DNA from: Limnobacter sp.
Lineage (GTDB): Bacteria; Pseudomonadota; Gammaproteobacteria; Burkholderiales; Burkholderiaceae_B
Direction of reading: 5' to 3'
DNA length: 64,000 nucleotides
NCBI GenBank assembly: GCA_029866125.1
Contig: JARWZZ010000004.1
Coordinates: 248,001-312,000, forward strand
Under the pieces are notes generated by a model, which ran no database searches, was not told the origin of the DNA, and worked only from the letters and a program-made list of their open reading frames with translations. This document shows, in pieces, positions 8,877 through 17,585 of the stretch; within the stretch, counting starts at the first letter, position 1, and the number at the start of each line of letters is the position of its first letter. The position numbers and the translations under genes are program-made.

Positions 8877-9827
8877 ATGAGAATTAGCACCAATCAGTAC
8901 TTCAACAAAAACACCAGCCAAATGACTGACAATCAGGCGCGCCTCAGTAAGCTGCAAGGTCAGCTGGCTACAGGCAACCGGATTGAAAAACCATCGGACG
9001 ACCCCTTGGCCATGGCCACTGCTTTGGGCGCAAAGTCGGGCATTAACCGGCTTGAAGCGTATCAAAGCAATTTGTCCTACTTGACCAATCAACTCTCGCA
9101 AATGGAAGAGGTGTTCAATGCCTCATCCGAAGTGATGGCTGGCATTCAAGAGTCCATGACCGCCGCTGGCAACCCCATTTTAAGCAACGCAGACCGATCT
9201 GTGATTGTGCAAGAATTGCACGGAAGGCTGGACGAATTGCGCGGCATTGCAAACCGCACGGGGCCCAATGGGGATTACCTCATGTCCGGCACCAACAGCG
9301 CCACTGAACCCTTCCCAGCGGGCGGAACAGAGGATTTCCTGTCCTTGACGCCAGCCGCAGGTGCCGCCGTCAAAGGCCGCTCGATTGACGTAGCCAATGG
9401 CCGTCAAATGGATTTGAACATCACAGGTTTTCAGGCCTATGTCAACCCAACCACGAATGAAAGCGTGTTCAAAACCTTGGATGATGCGATTAATTTGCTT
9501 GCAGACCCAGGCTACCCCAACACCGTGGTCAACCCACCCCAAACCTTGGGTGAAGAGTTCCGTGCCAAAGGCTCAGAGTTGGATCAAATTTTTGACCAAA
9601 TCCAATTGAGCAGAACCAAAGTGGGGGTGCGCCTACGCGAGGCTGAAACCATCACGCAAATCAACGCCTCTGCAATGAACGAGTTGGAACGTGTTGCTGG
9701 GGATGCTGCAGGTTTGGACTATGCCAAAGCCATCAGCGAATTGTCTCAAGGCCAACTCCAGTTGCAAGCCACGCAGCAAAGTTTTGCCAGCGTGTCCAAG
9801 TTGTCCTTGTTCAATTATCTAGGCTAG
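8877..9827 (+). CDS. flgL: Flagellar hook-filament junction protein FlgL (HAP3)
   Basis: Second junction protein, related to flagellin. The 316-residue product begins MRISTNQYFNKNTSQMTDNQ, then QGQLATGNRIEKPSDDPLAM, which is the flagellin-like N-terminal signature. The C-terminal coiled region is rich in Gln and Ser (ELSQGQLQLQATQQSFASVSKLSLFNYL). It sits 18 nt after flgK with an AGGGA site and is the last gene of the operon. A GC-rich hairpin follows. Confidence 0.95.
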   Translation: MRISTNQYFNKNTSQMTDNQARLSKLQGQLATGNRIEKPSDDPLAMATALGAKSGINRLEAYQSNLSYLTNQLSQMEEVFNASSEVMAGIQESMTAAGNPILSNADRSVIVQELHGRLDELRGIANRTGPNGDYLMSGTNSATEPFPAGGTEDFLSLTPAAGAAVKGRSIDVANGRQMDLNITGFQAYVNPTTNESVFKTLDDAINLLADPGYPNTVVNPPQTLGEEFRAKGSELDQIFDQIQLSRTKVGVRLREAETITQINASAMNELERVAGDAAGLDYAKAISELSQGQLQLQATQQSFASVSKLSLFNYLG

Positions 9828-9842
9828 GGCTAAGGCTAAGCT

Positions 9843-9866
9843 AAGCGGGCTAAAAGCGGCCCGCTT
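9843..9866. terminator. GC-rich hairpin after flgL, likely terminator
   Basis: AAGCGGGC (9843-9850) pairs perfectly with GCCCGCTT (9859-9866) over an 8-nt loop. There is no long T run, so it could be a weak rho-independent terminator, or a transcript-end structure shared by the convergent flg operon and the minus-strand regulator gene. Confidence 0.5.
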
Positions 9867-9916
9867 ATTCAATTTACCCGCTTATCAAATCCGCTTATTC
9901 AATCCGCTTATCAAAT
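9861..9916. repeat. Four imperfect 13-bp repeats, CCGCTTAT(TC/CA)AAT
   Basis: Copies lie at 9861-9873, 9878-9890, 9891-9903 and 9904-9916, alternating CCGCTTATTCAAT and CCGCTTATCAAAT. The last copy contains the stop codon of the minus-strand response regulator, and the first copy is part of the terminator hairpin arm. The alternation suggests duplication of a 26-bp unit. Confidence 0.8.
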
Positions 9917-10540
9917 CAAACCATTTTCCAAGGCGTACTTGGTCAGTTCGCCATTGGTTTTCATGCGCATTTTTTCCAAAATACGGGCACGGTACACGCT
10001 GACTGTTTTGGGGCTTAAAGCCATGTCCGACGCAATTTCGCTCAGCTTCTTGCCAGATGCAATCATGCGAATCGTTTCAAACTCTCGGTCACTCAACGAG
10101 GAATGCAAAGGCTTGTCCGTGTCCTCAGTCAAATGCGAAGCCAAGGATTCAGCCAATTCAGGCGTGATGTACTTGCGCCCAGCTGCAATCACTTGGATGG
10201 CATCCACCAATTTTTCCGGCGCAGTGTTCTTGGTCAAATAGCCCGACGCACCGGCTTTCAGCGAGCGCACCGCGTACTGGTCCTCCGGGTGCATCGACAA
10301 CATCAGGATCTTGATGTCCGGCTTTTTATCCTTCAGGATCTTAACCACATCCACACCATTTTTGCCCGGCATGGAAATGTCTAAAATAGCCACATCCACT
10401 GGGTGCTTCGCAATGGCTGCAATAATTTCGGAATAGTCTCCCGCCTGCGCCACCACTTGGATATAGCCCGTATCTTCCAGCAATTGTTTCAGGCTACCCC
10501 GCAACAAAGCATGGTCATCCGCCAAAAGTACCTTAATCAT
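9911..10540 (-). CDS. NarL/FixJ-family response regulator
   Basis: Cytoplasmic DNA-binding response regulator. It has an N-terminal receiver domain (MIKVLLADDH, phosphoacceptor Asp in VAILDISMPG) and a C-terminal LuxR-type helix-turn-helix (LSDREFETIRMIASGKKLSEIA, abbreviated LSDREFETIRMIASG, with SPKTVSVYRARILEKM). I take the start at 10540, which gives 209 residues and the normal beginning of a receiver domain. This ATG overlaps the stop of the kinase gene (ATGATTAA), so kinase and regulator are translationally coupled. The position between flagellar and chemotaxis genes suggests, but does not prove, a motility role. Confidence 0.9.
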   Translation of the reverse strand: MIKVLLADDHALLRGSLKQLLEDTGYIQVVAQAGDYSEIIAAIAKHPVDVAILDISMPGKNGVDVVKILKDKKPDIKILMLSMHPEDQYAVRSLKAGASGYLTKNTAPEKLVDAIQVIAAGRKYITPELAESLASHLTEDTDKPLHSSLSDREFETIRMIASGKKLSEIASDMALSPKTVSVYRARILEKMRMKTNGELTKYALENGLI

Positions 10541-12095
10541 CTTCTGAATTCCCTTCTGCAGACTGCGCATTTGACCCGATGGGAATACAAACCATCAGCG
10601 TCGTCCCTTTACCCTGACTACCACTCACATCCAACCATCCGTCGAAAGCCTGCACGCGTTCATTCATGCCACGCAATCCGAAACTGGTTTGTTTTAATTT
10701 GTCGGCGTTTTCAATACCTTTGCCGTCATCCCTTACTTCTAGGGTTATCTCATTTTCCGACACAAAAAGTTCCACGTCTACCCGGGTTGCCCCTGCATGT
10801 TTAACAATATTGGTCAAACTTTCTTGTAAAACGCGAAATAAGGCGGTCGAAGCCTCGGGGTCCAAGTCCAAATCATCCCGATTGCTTACAAAACTCCCTG
10901 TAATGTGGGTTCGCTTTTCAAAATCCTTCATCTGCCATTCCAGCGCGGGAATCAAGCCGTAATCCAAAATTCCCGGACGCAAATCCTTCGCAATTCTTTG
11001 GCTACTGGCCAATAAGTGCTCAACCAGCTCCAGCATCGAGTCCAAACGTTCAATGCATTCTGGTTTGTCTAGCAATTCCTTGTTCAGCTTCGCAATGTCA
11101 GCTTTCAGCTTGGTCAGCGAGCCACCCATGTCATCATGAATTTCCCGCGCAATCGCAGCCCGTTCATTTTCACGGCGCTTTTCAAACTCAGCGGTTACTC
11201 GGCGCAACTCCAACTGCGACTCAACCAAAGCCTGCTCAGCAAGCTTGCGGTCCGAAATGTCCAGCAACACTCCATCCCAAATCATCACCCCACTGTTTCC
11301 GTTCGCTTGGGGGCGCGCCACCGCATTCATATAAACCCAGCGTTCTTCCGGTCTGTTGTGCTGCTTTAAGCGGCCTTCCCAAGTCAGGTGGCCATCACCT
11401 TCGGGCCCCTCAACCAAAAGCTCCATCAGCAAAGCCGTATCGGGCACCTCAAATTGGTCAAAAAAGTAGCGCGGGTTTTCTAAAAACACGCGGGGTGGCA
11501 ACCCAAACAAACGACTGGCCCCTTCGCTGACAAACGGCACCACCGGGTGGCCCAAATCGCCGCCCGACTGCATTTGGAAAATAATGCCAGGAATGTTTTC
11601 TGCAATCGCAGCAAAACGGCGTTCACCCTCACGCTGGCCTTTTTCCGCCATCAACAGGTTACGTCGCTCAGTCGCTGCTTTCAAGGACCGATTCACCGCT
11701 GGTATCAAGCGGGCCAGTTTGTCCTTCATCAAATAATCATCAGCCCCGGCACGCATGGCCTCTACCGCCACATCCTCACCGATACTGCCCGACACAATGA
11801 TGAAAGGAATGTCCAGCCCGGAATCACGCACCAGCTTCAACGCTTCTTCAGAGCTGAAGCCCGGCAGCCGGTGGTCAGAAATAATGACCTGCCACTCCTC
11901 ATGCTCAAGCGCATGTTTCACATCCTCAAGCCGATCCACTCGACGGGTTGTGCATACAAGGCCGCCCGTCTTCAAGCGATGGATCATCAGCTCGTAGTCA
12001 GATTCAGTGTCCTCAATGAACAAAATTCTTAGGCCTTCGTCAGCGAAATGGCTAAGGTCGAGTAGGGAAGGCGGAAGGCGCGATTGATTATTCAT
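10533..12095 (-). CDS. REC-PAS-HisKA_3 sensor histidine kinase
   Basis: Soluble 520-residue histidine kinase without membrane segments. Order: receiver domain (about 22-140, putative phosphoacceptor Asp74 in IISDHRLPG), PAS region (about 155-290), HisKA_3 dimerisation domain with EIHDDMGG and phosphorylatable His320, and HATPase domain (about 410-505; motifs QESLTNIVKHAG, DDGKGI, GLRGMNER). The HisKA_3 family pairs with NarL-type regulators, and the overlapping downstream gene is one. Having a receiver at the N terminus suggests a relay from another kinase. It is divergent from cheR over 188 nt. Confidence 0.9.
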   Translation of the reverse strand: MNNQSRLPPSLLDLSHFADEGLRILFIEDTESDYELMIHRLKTGGLVCTTRRVDRLEDVKHALEHEEWQVIISDHRLPGFSSEEALKLVRDSGLDIPFIIVSGSIGEDVAVEAMRAGADDYLMKDKLARLIPAVNRSLKAATERRNLLMAEKGQREGERRFAAIAENIPGIIFQMQSGGDLGHPVVPFVSEGASRLFGLPPRVFLENPRYFFDQFEVPDTALLMELLVEGPEGDGHLTWEGRLKQHNRPEERWVYMNAVARPQANGNSGVMIWDGVLLDISDRKLAEQALVESQLELRRVTAEFEKRRENERAAIAREIHDDMGGSLTKLKADIAKLNKELLDKPECIERLDSMLELVEHLLASSQRIAKDLRPGILDYGLIPALEWQMKDFEKRTHITGSFVSNRDDLDLDPEASTALFRVLQESLTNIVKHAGATRVDVELFVSENEITLEVRDDGKGIENADKLKQTSFGLRGMNERVQAFDGWLDVSGSQGKGTTLMVCIPIGSNAQSAEGNSEDD

Positions 12096-12283
12096 AGCAA
12101 TGATTGTCTCTTATTTTTTATATAAAGATAAATCACAAATAAGGGGGGTTTTAACCATCTTAATCCCCCGCTGTGAAATCTCATCTTATCGGAACATGTG
12201 GGTAGAGGGAACCGCAAGCTAAGTCTGGGCCTTGAGCCAATACCTAAGTGCTGTTGCGGAGATTCAATTACCAGGAAAATCAC

Positions 12284-13282
12284 ATGACTCGGTCAATTTT
12301 TGACGCCGCCACGATGGCAAAGTCGCCAGCGAAGGCACCTTTAAAATCATTCGTGAGCCTAAACAATAGAACGACTGCAGAAAATTTAAGCGTTGCAAAG
12401 TCAGCGGCACTGCATGCCAAAAGCAACTTGCTGGCCGATGACACCGCTGGCCGAGAGTTCACGTTTACCGAAAAAGATTTCTCGCGCGTGCGGGAGCTCA
12501 TACTTAAAACCGCCGGCATTTCCTTGGCCCCCAGCAAACAAAGCATGGTTTACAGCCGCTTGGCAAGGCGCTTGCGCGAAACCAGCTTCATCAAATTCAC
12601 AGATTATTTGGATTCGCTGGAAAAAAGCACCAATAACCCTGAGTGGGAGCATTTCACCAATGCACTCACCACCAACTTGACCTCCTTTTACCGCGAAGCC
12701 CATCACTTTGACATTCTGACCCGGCAGCTAAGCAACCTTAGCCACAAGCCTCGCATTGAAATTTGGTGCAGCGCAGCGTCCACAGGTGAAGAACCCTACA
12801 CCTTGGCAATCACCGCCATGGAAGCATTTGGATCCATTTCCCCACCTGTACGTATTTTGGCCACAGACATTGACACCAAGTGTTTAGAAACCGCCCGTCA
12901 AGGCGTTTACCGCATGGACCAAGTGGAGAAGATCCCCAAGGACATCCTCAAAAAATACTTCCTGAAGGGCAATGGCGAAAGCGAAGGCCTCATCCGTGTG
13001 CGCCCAGAAGTGCAAAAGTTGATTACCTTCCGTCAGCTCAATTTGTTGTCAAACAACTGGAACCTCCGCTCCGGTTTCGATGCGATTTTCTGCCGCAACG
13101 TGATGATCTATTTTGAAAAAGATGTGCAGATGGACATCCTCAAACGATTTGCGCCGTTGATGAGCAAAGACGGCCTTCTCTACGCCGGCCACTCCGAAAA
13201 CTTTGCAATGGCTCGGGATTATTTCACCTTGAAAGGCAAAACAGTTTACGTCGTCAATTCATCCGCCGCAGGCAAAAACTAA
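12284..13282 (+). CDS. cheR: Chemotaxis receptor methyltransferase CheR
   Basis: SAM-dependent glutamate methyltransferase that adapts chemoreceptors. The N-terminal CheR domain starts near FTFTEKDFSRVRELI (about residue 62). The catalytic domain has IEIWCSAASTGEEPYTLAI (SAM site) and FDAIFCRNVMIYF. I choose ATG 12284 because of the upstream AGGA. The 332-residue product then carries an extra ~60-residue Ala/Lys/Ser-rich N-terminal extension compared with typical CheR. It is the first gene of a cheR-cheD-cheB set that probably serves the flagellar system next door. Confidence 0.94.
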   Translation: MTRSIFDAATMAKSPAKAPLKSFVSLNNRTTAENLSVAKSAALHAKSNLLADDTAGREFTFTEKDFSRVRELILKTAGISLAPSKQSMVYSRLARRLRETSFIKFTDYLDSLEKSTNNPEWEHFTNALTTNLTSFYREAHHFDILTRQLSNLSHKPRIEIWCSAASTGEEPYTLAITAMEAFGSISPPVRILATDIDTKCLETARQGVYRMDQVEKIPKDILKKYFLKGNGESEGLIRVRPEVQKLITFRQLNLLSNNWNLRSGFDAIFCRNVMIYFEKDVQMDILKRFAPLMSKDGLLYAGHSENFAMARDYFTLKGKTVYVVNSSAAGKN

Positions 13283-13309
13283 CCACATCCACAAGGCAAT
13301 TCTTAACCC

Positions 13310-13906
13310 ATGTCCACTCACGCATTTCTTGATTATTGTGAACATCGGGCCTTGGCTCGGCGCACCATCATGCCCGGTGAGCATGCTGTCTCTTGGGAGC
13401 CCGCCGAAATTACAACCCTATTGGGCTCTTGTGTAGCCGCCTGCATTTGGGATTCGCACCGCCGCATCGGCGGGATGAATCACTTCATGCTGCCCGACAT
13501 TCCAATGAGCCTCCAATCCAGCCCTTCGGAGTCCAGCAGGCCCCTGCGTTATGGCCTTTATGCCATGGAGCGCCTAATCAACGACCTGTTGGTGATGGGG
13601 GCCAAGCGAGAAAACCTGGTGGCCAAAGTGTTTGGCGGGGGCAACATCAGCGGCGCTTTGGGCGAACACAATATTGGGCGGCGTAATAGTGAATTCGTTT
13701 TGGAGTTTTTGAATAAAGACCAAATCAAAGTTGCTGCAGTAGACATGGGCGGCATCCACAGCCGCCGGGTCAAGTTTTACACCGATTCTGGAAAAGTAAG
13801 GGTATTCGGCGTGGCCGTTGCAGACCGAATTGCCAGCCAACAAGAACGACGCTACAGCGAGTCCATTCGAAAAGACCCTGTCAGTGGAGACATCGTATTT
13901 TTTTAA
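13310..13906 (+). CDS. cheD: Chemoreceptor glutamine deamidase CheD
   Basis: CheD deamidates specific glutamines of chemoreceptors. The 198-residue protein shows the catalytic signature with Cys in LLGSCVAACIWD and His in IGGMNHFMLPD. The conserved KVFGGGNI and NIGRRNSEFVLEFL follow, and GMGGIHSRRVKF-like features (MGGIHSRRVKFYTDSG) are near the C terminus. It is flanked by cheR (27-nt gap) and cheB (13-nt gap), the common cheR-cheD-cheB order of Burkholderiales. Confidence 0.95.
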   Translation: MSTHAFLDYCEHRALARRTIMPGEHAVSWEPAEITTLLGSCVAACIWDSHRRIGGMNHFMLPDIPMSLQSSPSESSRPLRYGLYAMERLINDLLVMGAKRENLVAKVFGGGNISGALGEHNIGRRNSEFVLEFLNKDQIKVAAVDMGGIHSRRVKFYTDSGKVRVFGVAVADRIASQQERRYSESIRKDPVSGDIVFF

Positions 13907-13919
13907 GGTGCATTAAAAA

Positions 13920-15035
13920 ATGACCAACAAAATTAAAGTGATTGCAGTGGATGATTCCGCACTCATCCGCAATCTGATGACCAAAATCATCAACTCACAA
14001 CCCGATATGGAAACTGTTGCCACCGCACCTGATCCACTGATTGCGCGCGACCTGATTAAGCGACACAACCCTGACGTCATTACCTTGGACATTGAAATGC
14101 CCAAAATGGACGGTTTGGAGTTTTTGGAACGCATCATGCGACTGCGCCCCACACCGGTCGTCATGGTGTCCACGCTGACAGAGCGCGGTGCCGATGTAAC
14201 CTTCAAGGCCCTTGAGTTGGGTGCAATCGACTTTGTGACCAAGCCCAAATTGGACATCAGTCAAGGCATGATCGACTATGCCAATGAAATCACCGACAAA
14301 ATCAGAGCCGCCTACGCATCCCGGTTTCGCCTAAAGAAATTGCCACCCCGCCCAGCACCGGGTGCTGCACCCATAGGTGGTGGTTTGGTTCAGGGGCGCA
14401 CCGTACCCACATTAAGTTTTGGTAATCGTTTTGCAGCCACAGAAAAGTTGGTGCTGATCGGGTCATCCACCGGCGGTACAGAAGCCATTCGAAGCATTCT
14501 TGAGCAAATGCCCAAAGACAGCCCAGCCATTATGATTACCCAGCACATGCCTGCTGGCTTTACAAAAAGTTTTGCAGATCGTTTAAACACCATTTGCGAA
14601 ATGACCGTCAAAGAAGCCGAGCACGGCGAACGTGTTTTGCCCGGCCATGTGTATATTGCACCCGGCGATCACCATTTGTTATTGGGTCGCAACGGTGCAA
14701 ACTACATTTGCCAATTGGCAGGTGGTGAGCCAGTTAATCGACATAAACCGTCGGTGGAAGTGCTGTTCAAATCAGGTACCGAAGTCGGCGCGCGCAACAT
14801 CATCGGCATCATGCTGACCGGCATGGGCAAGGATGGCGCACAAGCCATGGCCGAAATGAAGAAAGCCGGGTCCTACAACATTTGTCAGGACGAGACCACC
14901 TCAGTGGTTTTCGGAATGCCACGCGAGGCAATTGCCTTGGGTGCTGCTGACGCTGTATTGCCGCTGCACGGCATTGCCAAGCATTTGGTCGACCACATCA
15001 CTAAAATTGGCGGCAAAAACGCCATTCGGGTTTAA
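13920..15035 (+). CDS. cheB: Chemotaxis methylesterase / deamidase CheB
   Basis: Phosphorylation-activated methylesterase that demethylates receptors. The 371-residue protein has an N-terminal receiver ([11 protein letters not shown]; phosphosite in [13 protein letters not shown]) and a C-terminal methylesterase domain. The Ser-His-Asp triad is visible: Ser in [11 protein letters not shown], His in [10 protein letters not shown], Asp in [13 protein letters not shown]. It ends the first adaptation operon. A second, divergent CheB is encoded at 40100-41302. Confidence 0.95.
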   Translation: MTNKIKVIAVDDSALIRNLMTKIINSQPDMETVATAPDPLIARDLIKRHNPDVITLDIEMPKMDGLEFLERIMRLRPTPVVMVSTLTERGADVTFKALELGAIDFVTKPKLDISQGMIDYANEITDKIRAAYASRFRLKKLPPRPAPGAAPIGGGLVQGRTVPTLSFGNRFAATEKLVLIGSSTGGTEAIRSILEQMPKDSPAIMITQHMPAGFTKSFADRLNTICEMTVKEAEHGERVLPGHVYIAPGDHHLLLGRNGANYICQLAGGEPVNRHKPSVEVLFKSGTEVGARNIIGIMLTGMGKDGAQAMAEMKKAGSYNICQDETTSVVFGMPREAIALGAADAVLPLHGIAKHLVDHITKIGGKNAIRV

Positions 15036-15131
15036 TGGCAGCAGGTGCAATTGGAGGTGGTTAACCAAGCTAAGGTTTGTGTGGGTGCCCGAACTGGTTT
15101 CAGTTCCGGTTTCCCGCTGGGGGCCACCGTT

Positions 15132-15170
15132 CGGTACAACGAATCGGTACAACGAATCGGTACAACAAAT
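15132..15170. repeat. Three tandem 13-bp repeats, CGGTACAACRAAT
   Basis: Copies at 15132-15144, 15145-15157 and 15158-15170; the third has one base change. The array lies in the short gap between convergent cheB and the EAL gene and ends on the first base of the EAL gene's stop codon. A 6-bp hairpin (GAACTG/CAGTTC) lies just to the left, without a T run. Confidence 0.85.
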
Positions 15171-16870
15171 CAGCTGTTGGTACGCCAGTTCAGCCAGTTC
15201 GTCAATTGGGCAAGTTCCATAGGCTTGCCCAGCAAATACCCTTGTAGCCTGTCGCAGCCCATGTTAATGAGGCTCACTCGTTGAGCCTCATTTTCAATGC
15301 CCTCGGCATGCACAGTTAAATCCAAAGCGTGCGCCAAATCAATCACCGCGCGTACAATCTTCCGACTTTTGTCGCTTTCTTGAAGGTCCATCACAAAGCT
15401 TTTATCAATCTTTAAAACATCCATTGGCAAACGCCTCAGGTAGTTCAAAGAGGCATAGCCAGTACCAAAATCATCCATCGCCACTTTGGCCCCTGCCTTT
15501 CGCAGCGTAGTCAGTGCTGAAATAGTCGCAGCCATGTCGCTGATTGCTGCGCTTTCAGTAATTTCAAATTCAATCCACTCCGGGCTCAAACCCACATCTA
15601 AAATTCGCGACAAAGCTTCCTTGGCAAAATCCCTTTTCAACATCTGGCTGGCAGAGCAATTCACCGCGCACCACAACTCATAACCCAGCCCATGCAAATG
15701 CAGCAAGTTCTCGCTGGCCTTGCCAATCACCCAAAGGCCTAAGGATTCAATCAAGCCGGAATCCTCGGCCACCTCGATAAACTCATCCGGCATCACCAAA
15801 CCCAAAACCGGGTGTTCCCAACGCACCAAAGCCTCGAGGCCTGCAACCCTTTGCGCATGCAAATCCTCAATGGGTTGAAACATCAAAGTCAACTCATCAT
15901 TCTCTATGCCCTGCGCCAATCCGGTTTGAATTGCGCGCCTTCGCTTGGCCATTTGATGGGCATCGGGGTTCAAAGCCTCGTTCAATGGCAAACCTTGCTT
16001 GTGTAATACGGCCGCCACGGATTGGGCATGGTCAATCAAGGGTTCGGCAGTGACACCATCCAAATGCAGTCTGGCCAAGCCAATTCGAACCTCAGGCTTA
16101 ATCGGCAAGGCGCCCAACAGTTGTGCCTGATGTAACTCCCGTTCAATTTGAAAAAGCCGTTCTCCGTGGGACTCCATGTCCATCCGGTCAATCACCACAA
16201 CAAACAACTTGTCCGCCCATTTGCAAATCAAATCGTCTGCAAACAAAGTTTTAACTCGAAGAACCAATTCATCCTGCAATTCCCGAATTCTGTCTGAATC
16301 TGCAACCCCCGGGCGCTTTGCCCCGTTCTCCAAATGGATGGACAACAGGCACACATCTCGACGTTTTTGGGGGGCGTCCGTTAAATCCTGCAGGGCTTCC
16401 TTCAAACCGGTGTGGTTTAAAAAGCCAGTGGTTTGATCCACAAAGGCGGCTTGCTGCTGCGCCTTTTCAAGTTGCTGAATATTGTGGTGAAGTTTTCGAG
16501 TGTTCAATTCACGCAGAATGACCGGTATTAAACGCTCCGGTCGCGATTTTTCTATATAGTCCCGCACGCCCGCATTCATGGCCCTCACGCCCAATGCCTC
16601 GGTTGCCAGCCCAGACATCAACACCAAAGGGATGGCGGGTTGATAGCCCGACACCAGGTCCACCACTTGGTCGTGGGTTAATTCTTGCATTGAGTAATCG
16701 CACACCACCAAATCAACGCCCTGATCCAAGGCGGCCAAAAGCGCGTAAAAATCAATCGCATGACTGATTTTTGCCTGGGGTAGTTCGCGCATGATTTGCC
16801 GAGCAATCAGGAAATAATCATCCTCATTGTCATCAACCACAACGATGCGGGGAGAAGAGTCTAAAATCAT
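15170..16870 (-). CDS. REC / degenerate GGDEF / EAL c-di-GMP phosphodiesterase
   Basis: The 566-residue cytoplasmic protein has three domains. The receiver covers residues 8-120, with phosphosite Asp58 in VVCDYS. A GGDEF-like domain (about 145-300) has its active loop replaced by KWADK near residue 218, so it should not make c-di-GMP. An intact-looking EAL domain (about 312-560) has EALVRW near 346, DDFGTG at 466-471, KIDKSFV and AEGIENEAQ. It probably degrades c-di-GMP under phosphorelay control. It is encoded convergently with cheB, so a link to motility is plausible. Confidence 0.92.
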   Translation of the reverse strand: MILDSSPRIVVVDDNEDDYFLIARQIMRELPQAKISHAIDFYALLAALDQGVDLVVCDYSMQELTHDQVVDLVSGYQPAIPLVLMSGLATEALGVRAMNAGVRDYIEKSRPERLIPVILRELNTRKLHHNIQQLEKAQQQAAFVDQTTGFLNHTGLKEALQDLTDAPQKRRDVCLLSIHLENGAKRPGVADSDRIRELQDELVLRVKTLFADDLICKWADKLFVVVIDRMDMESHGERLFQIERELHQAQLLGALPIKPEVRIGLARLHLDGVTAEPLIDHAQSVAAVLHKQGLPLNEALNPDAHQMAKRRRAIQTGLAQGIENDELTLMFQPIEDLHAQRVAGLEALVRWEHPVLGLVMPDEFIEVAEDSGLIESLGLWVIGKASENLLHLHGLGYELWCAVNCSASQMLKRDFAKEALSRILDVGLSPEWIEFEITESAAISDMAATISALTTLRKAGAKVAMDDFGTGYASLNYLRRLPMDVLKIDKSFVMDLQESDKSRKIVRAVIDLAHALDLTVHAEGIENEAQRVSLINMGCDRLQGYLLGKPMELAQLTNWLNWRTNS

Positions 16871-17016
16871 CTCATCTGGGTACTTTTTGCTGTTTTGTGT
16901 CTCTATGTCACTTTATAAACTTTTTGGGGATAGTCGTCATCCTGACAAACCCCATTTTCACAGTCTATTCAGCAAATACGTGCCCAAAATCCTTAAAGCA
17001 AACGAGAAGTGTGTAG

Positions 17017-17574
17017 ATGAACAAGGCATTCACCAAAGAATCAGACTCCGACGATGAGGACGAGCTGTACGCCCAAGCGCAGCCAATCCCAGCCGGGCAA
17101 AAAAATTACATGACCCCCGAAGGCTACAAACGCATGCGGGATGAGCTTGCCCATTTGGTCAAAAAAGAGCGGCCCGAAGTGGTTCAAGTGGTGTCTTGGG
17201 CGGCGTCCAATGGCGACCGATCCGAAAACGGCGATTACCTATACGGTAAAAAACGATTGCGGGAAATTGACCGCCGAATTCGGTTTTTGTCCAAACGCAC
17301 CGAAATAGCCGAGGTGGTGGACCCGGCCAATCAGCAAGGCTTGGAAAGTATTTTTTTTGGTGCCACCGTTACTTACGTGAACGGTGCAGGGGAGGAGCTT
17401 ACGGTAAAAATTGTGGGCGTGGATGAGGTTGACCCCGCTCAAAACCACATCAGCTGGATTTCACCCGTGGCGCGCGCTTTGCTCAAATCCAAAGAAGGGG
17501 ATGTGGTGATGCTGATGACGCCGGCTGGCAAAGATGAACTTGAAATTGTGGAAGTGAAATACATCGCCGGCTGA
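17017..17574 (+). CDS. greB: Transcript cleavage factor GreB
   Basis: GreB stimulates RNA polymerase to cleave backtracked RNA. The 185-residue product has the coiled-coil domain (NYMTPEGYKRMRDELAHLVK; conserved acidic tip NGDRSENGDYLYGKKRLREI, abbreviated GDRSENGDYLYGKK) and the C-terminal FKBP-like domain (SIFFGATVTYVN, HISWISPVARALLK). The order of residues in the tip and the GKKRLREIDRRIRFL stretch mark GreB rather than GreA. An acidic N-terminal extension of about 25 residues is present. It is convergent with spoT, only 11 nt away. Confidence 0.94.
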   Translation: MNKAFTKESDSDDEDELYAQAQPIPAGQKNYMTPEGYKRMRDELAHLVKKERPEVVQVVSWAASNGDRSENGDYLYGKKRLREIDRRIRFLSKRTEIAEVVDPANQQGLESIFFGATVTYVNGAGEELTVKIVGVDEVDPAQNHISWISPVARALLKSKEGDVVMLMTPAGKDELEIVEVKYIAG

Positions 17575-17585
17575 CTGTATCAGGC

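Noticed and set aside
12187..12196. TCTTATCGGA, and a similar ACTTATCGGG near 7090, as sigma-28 promoters
   Set aside because: The GCCGATAA-like element reads on the minus strand and no TAAA -35 element lies at the right distance, so they cannot drive cheR or flgK.
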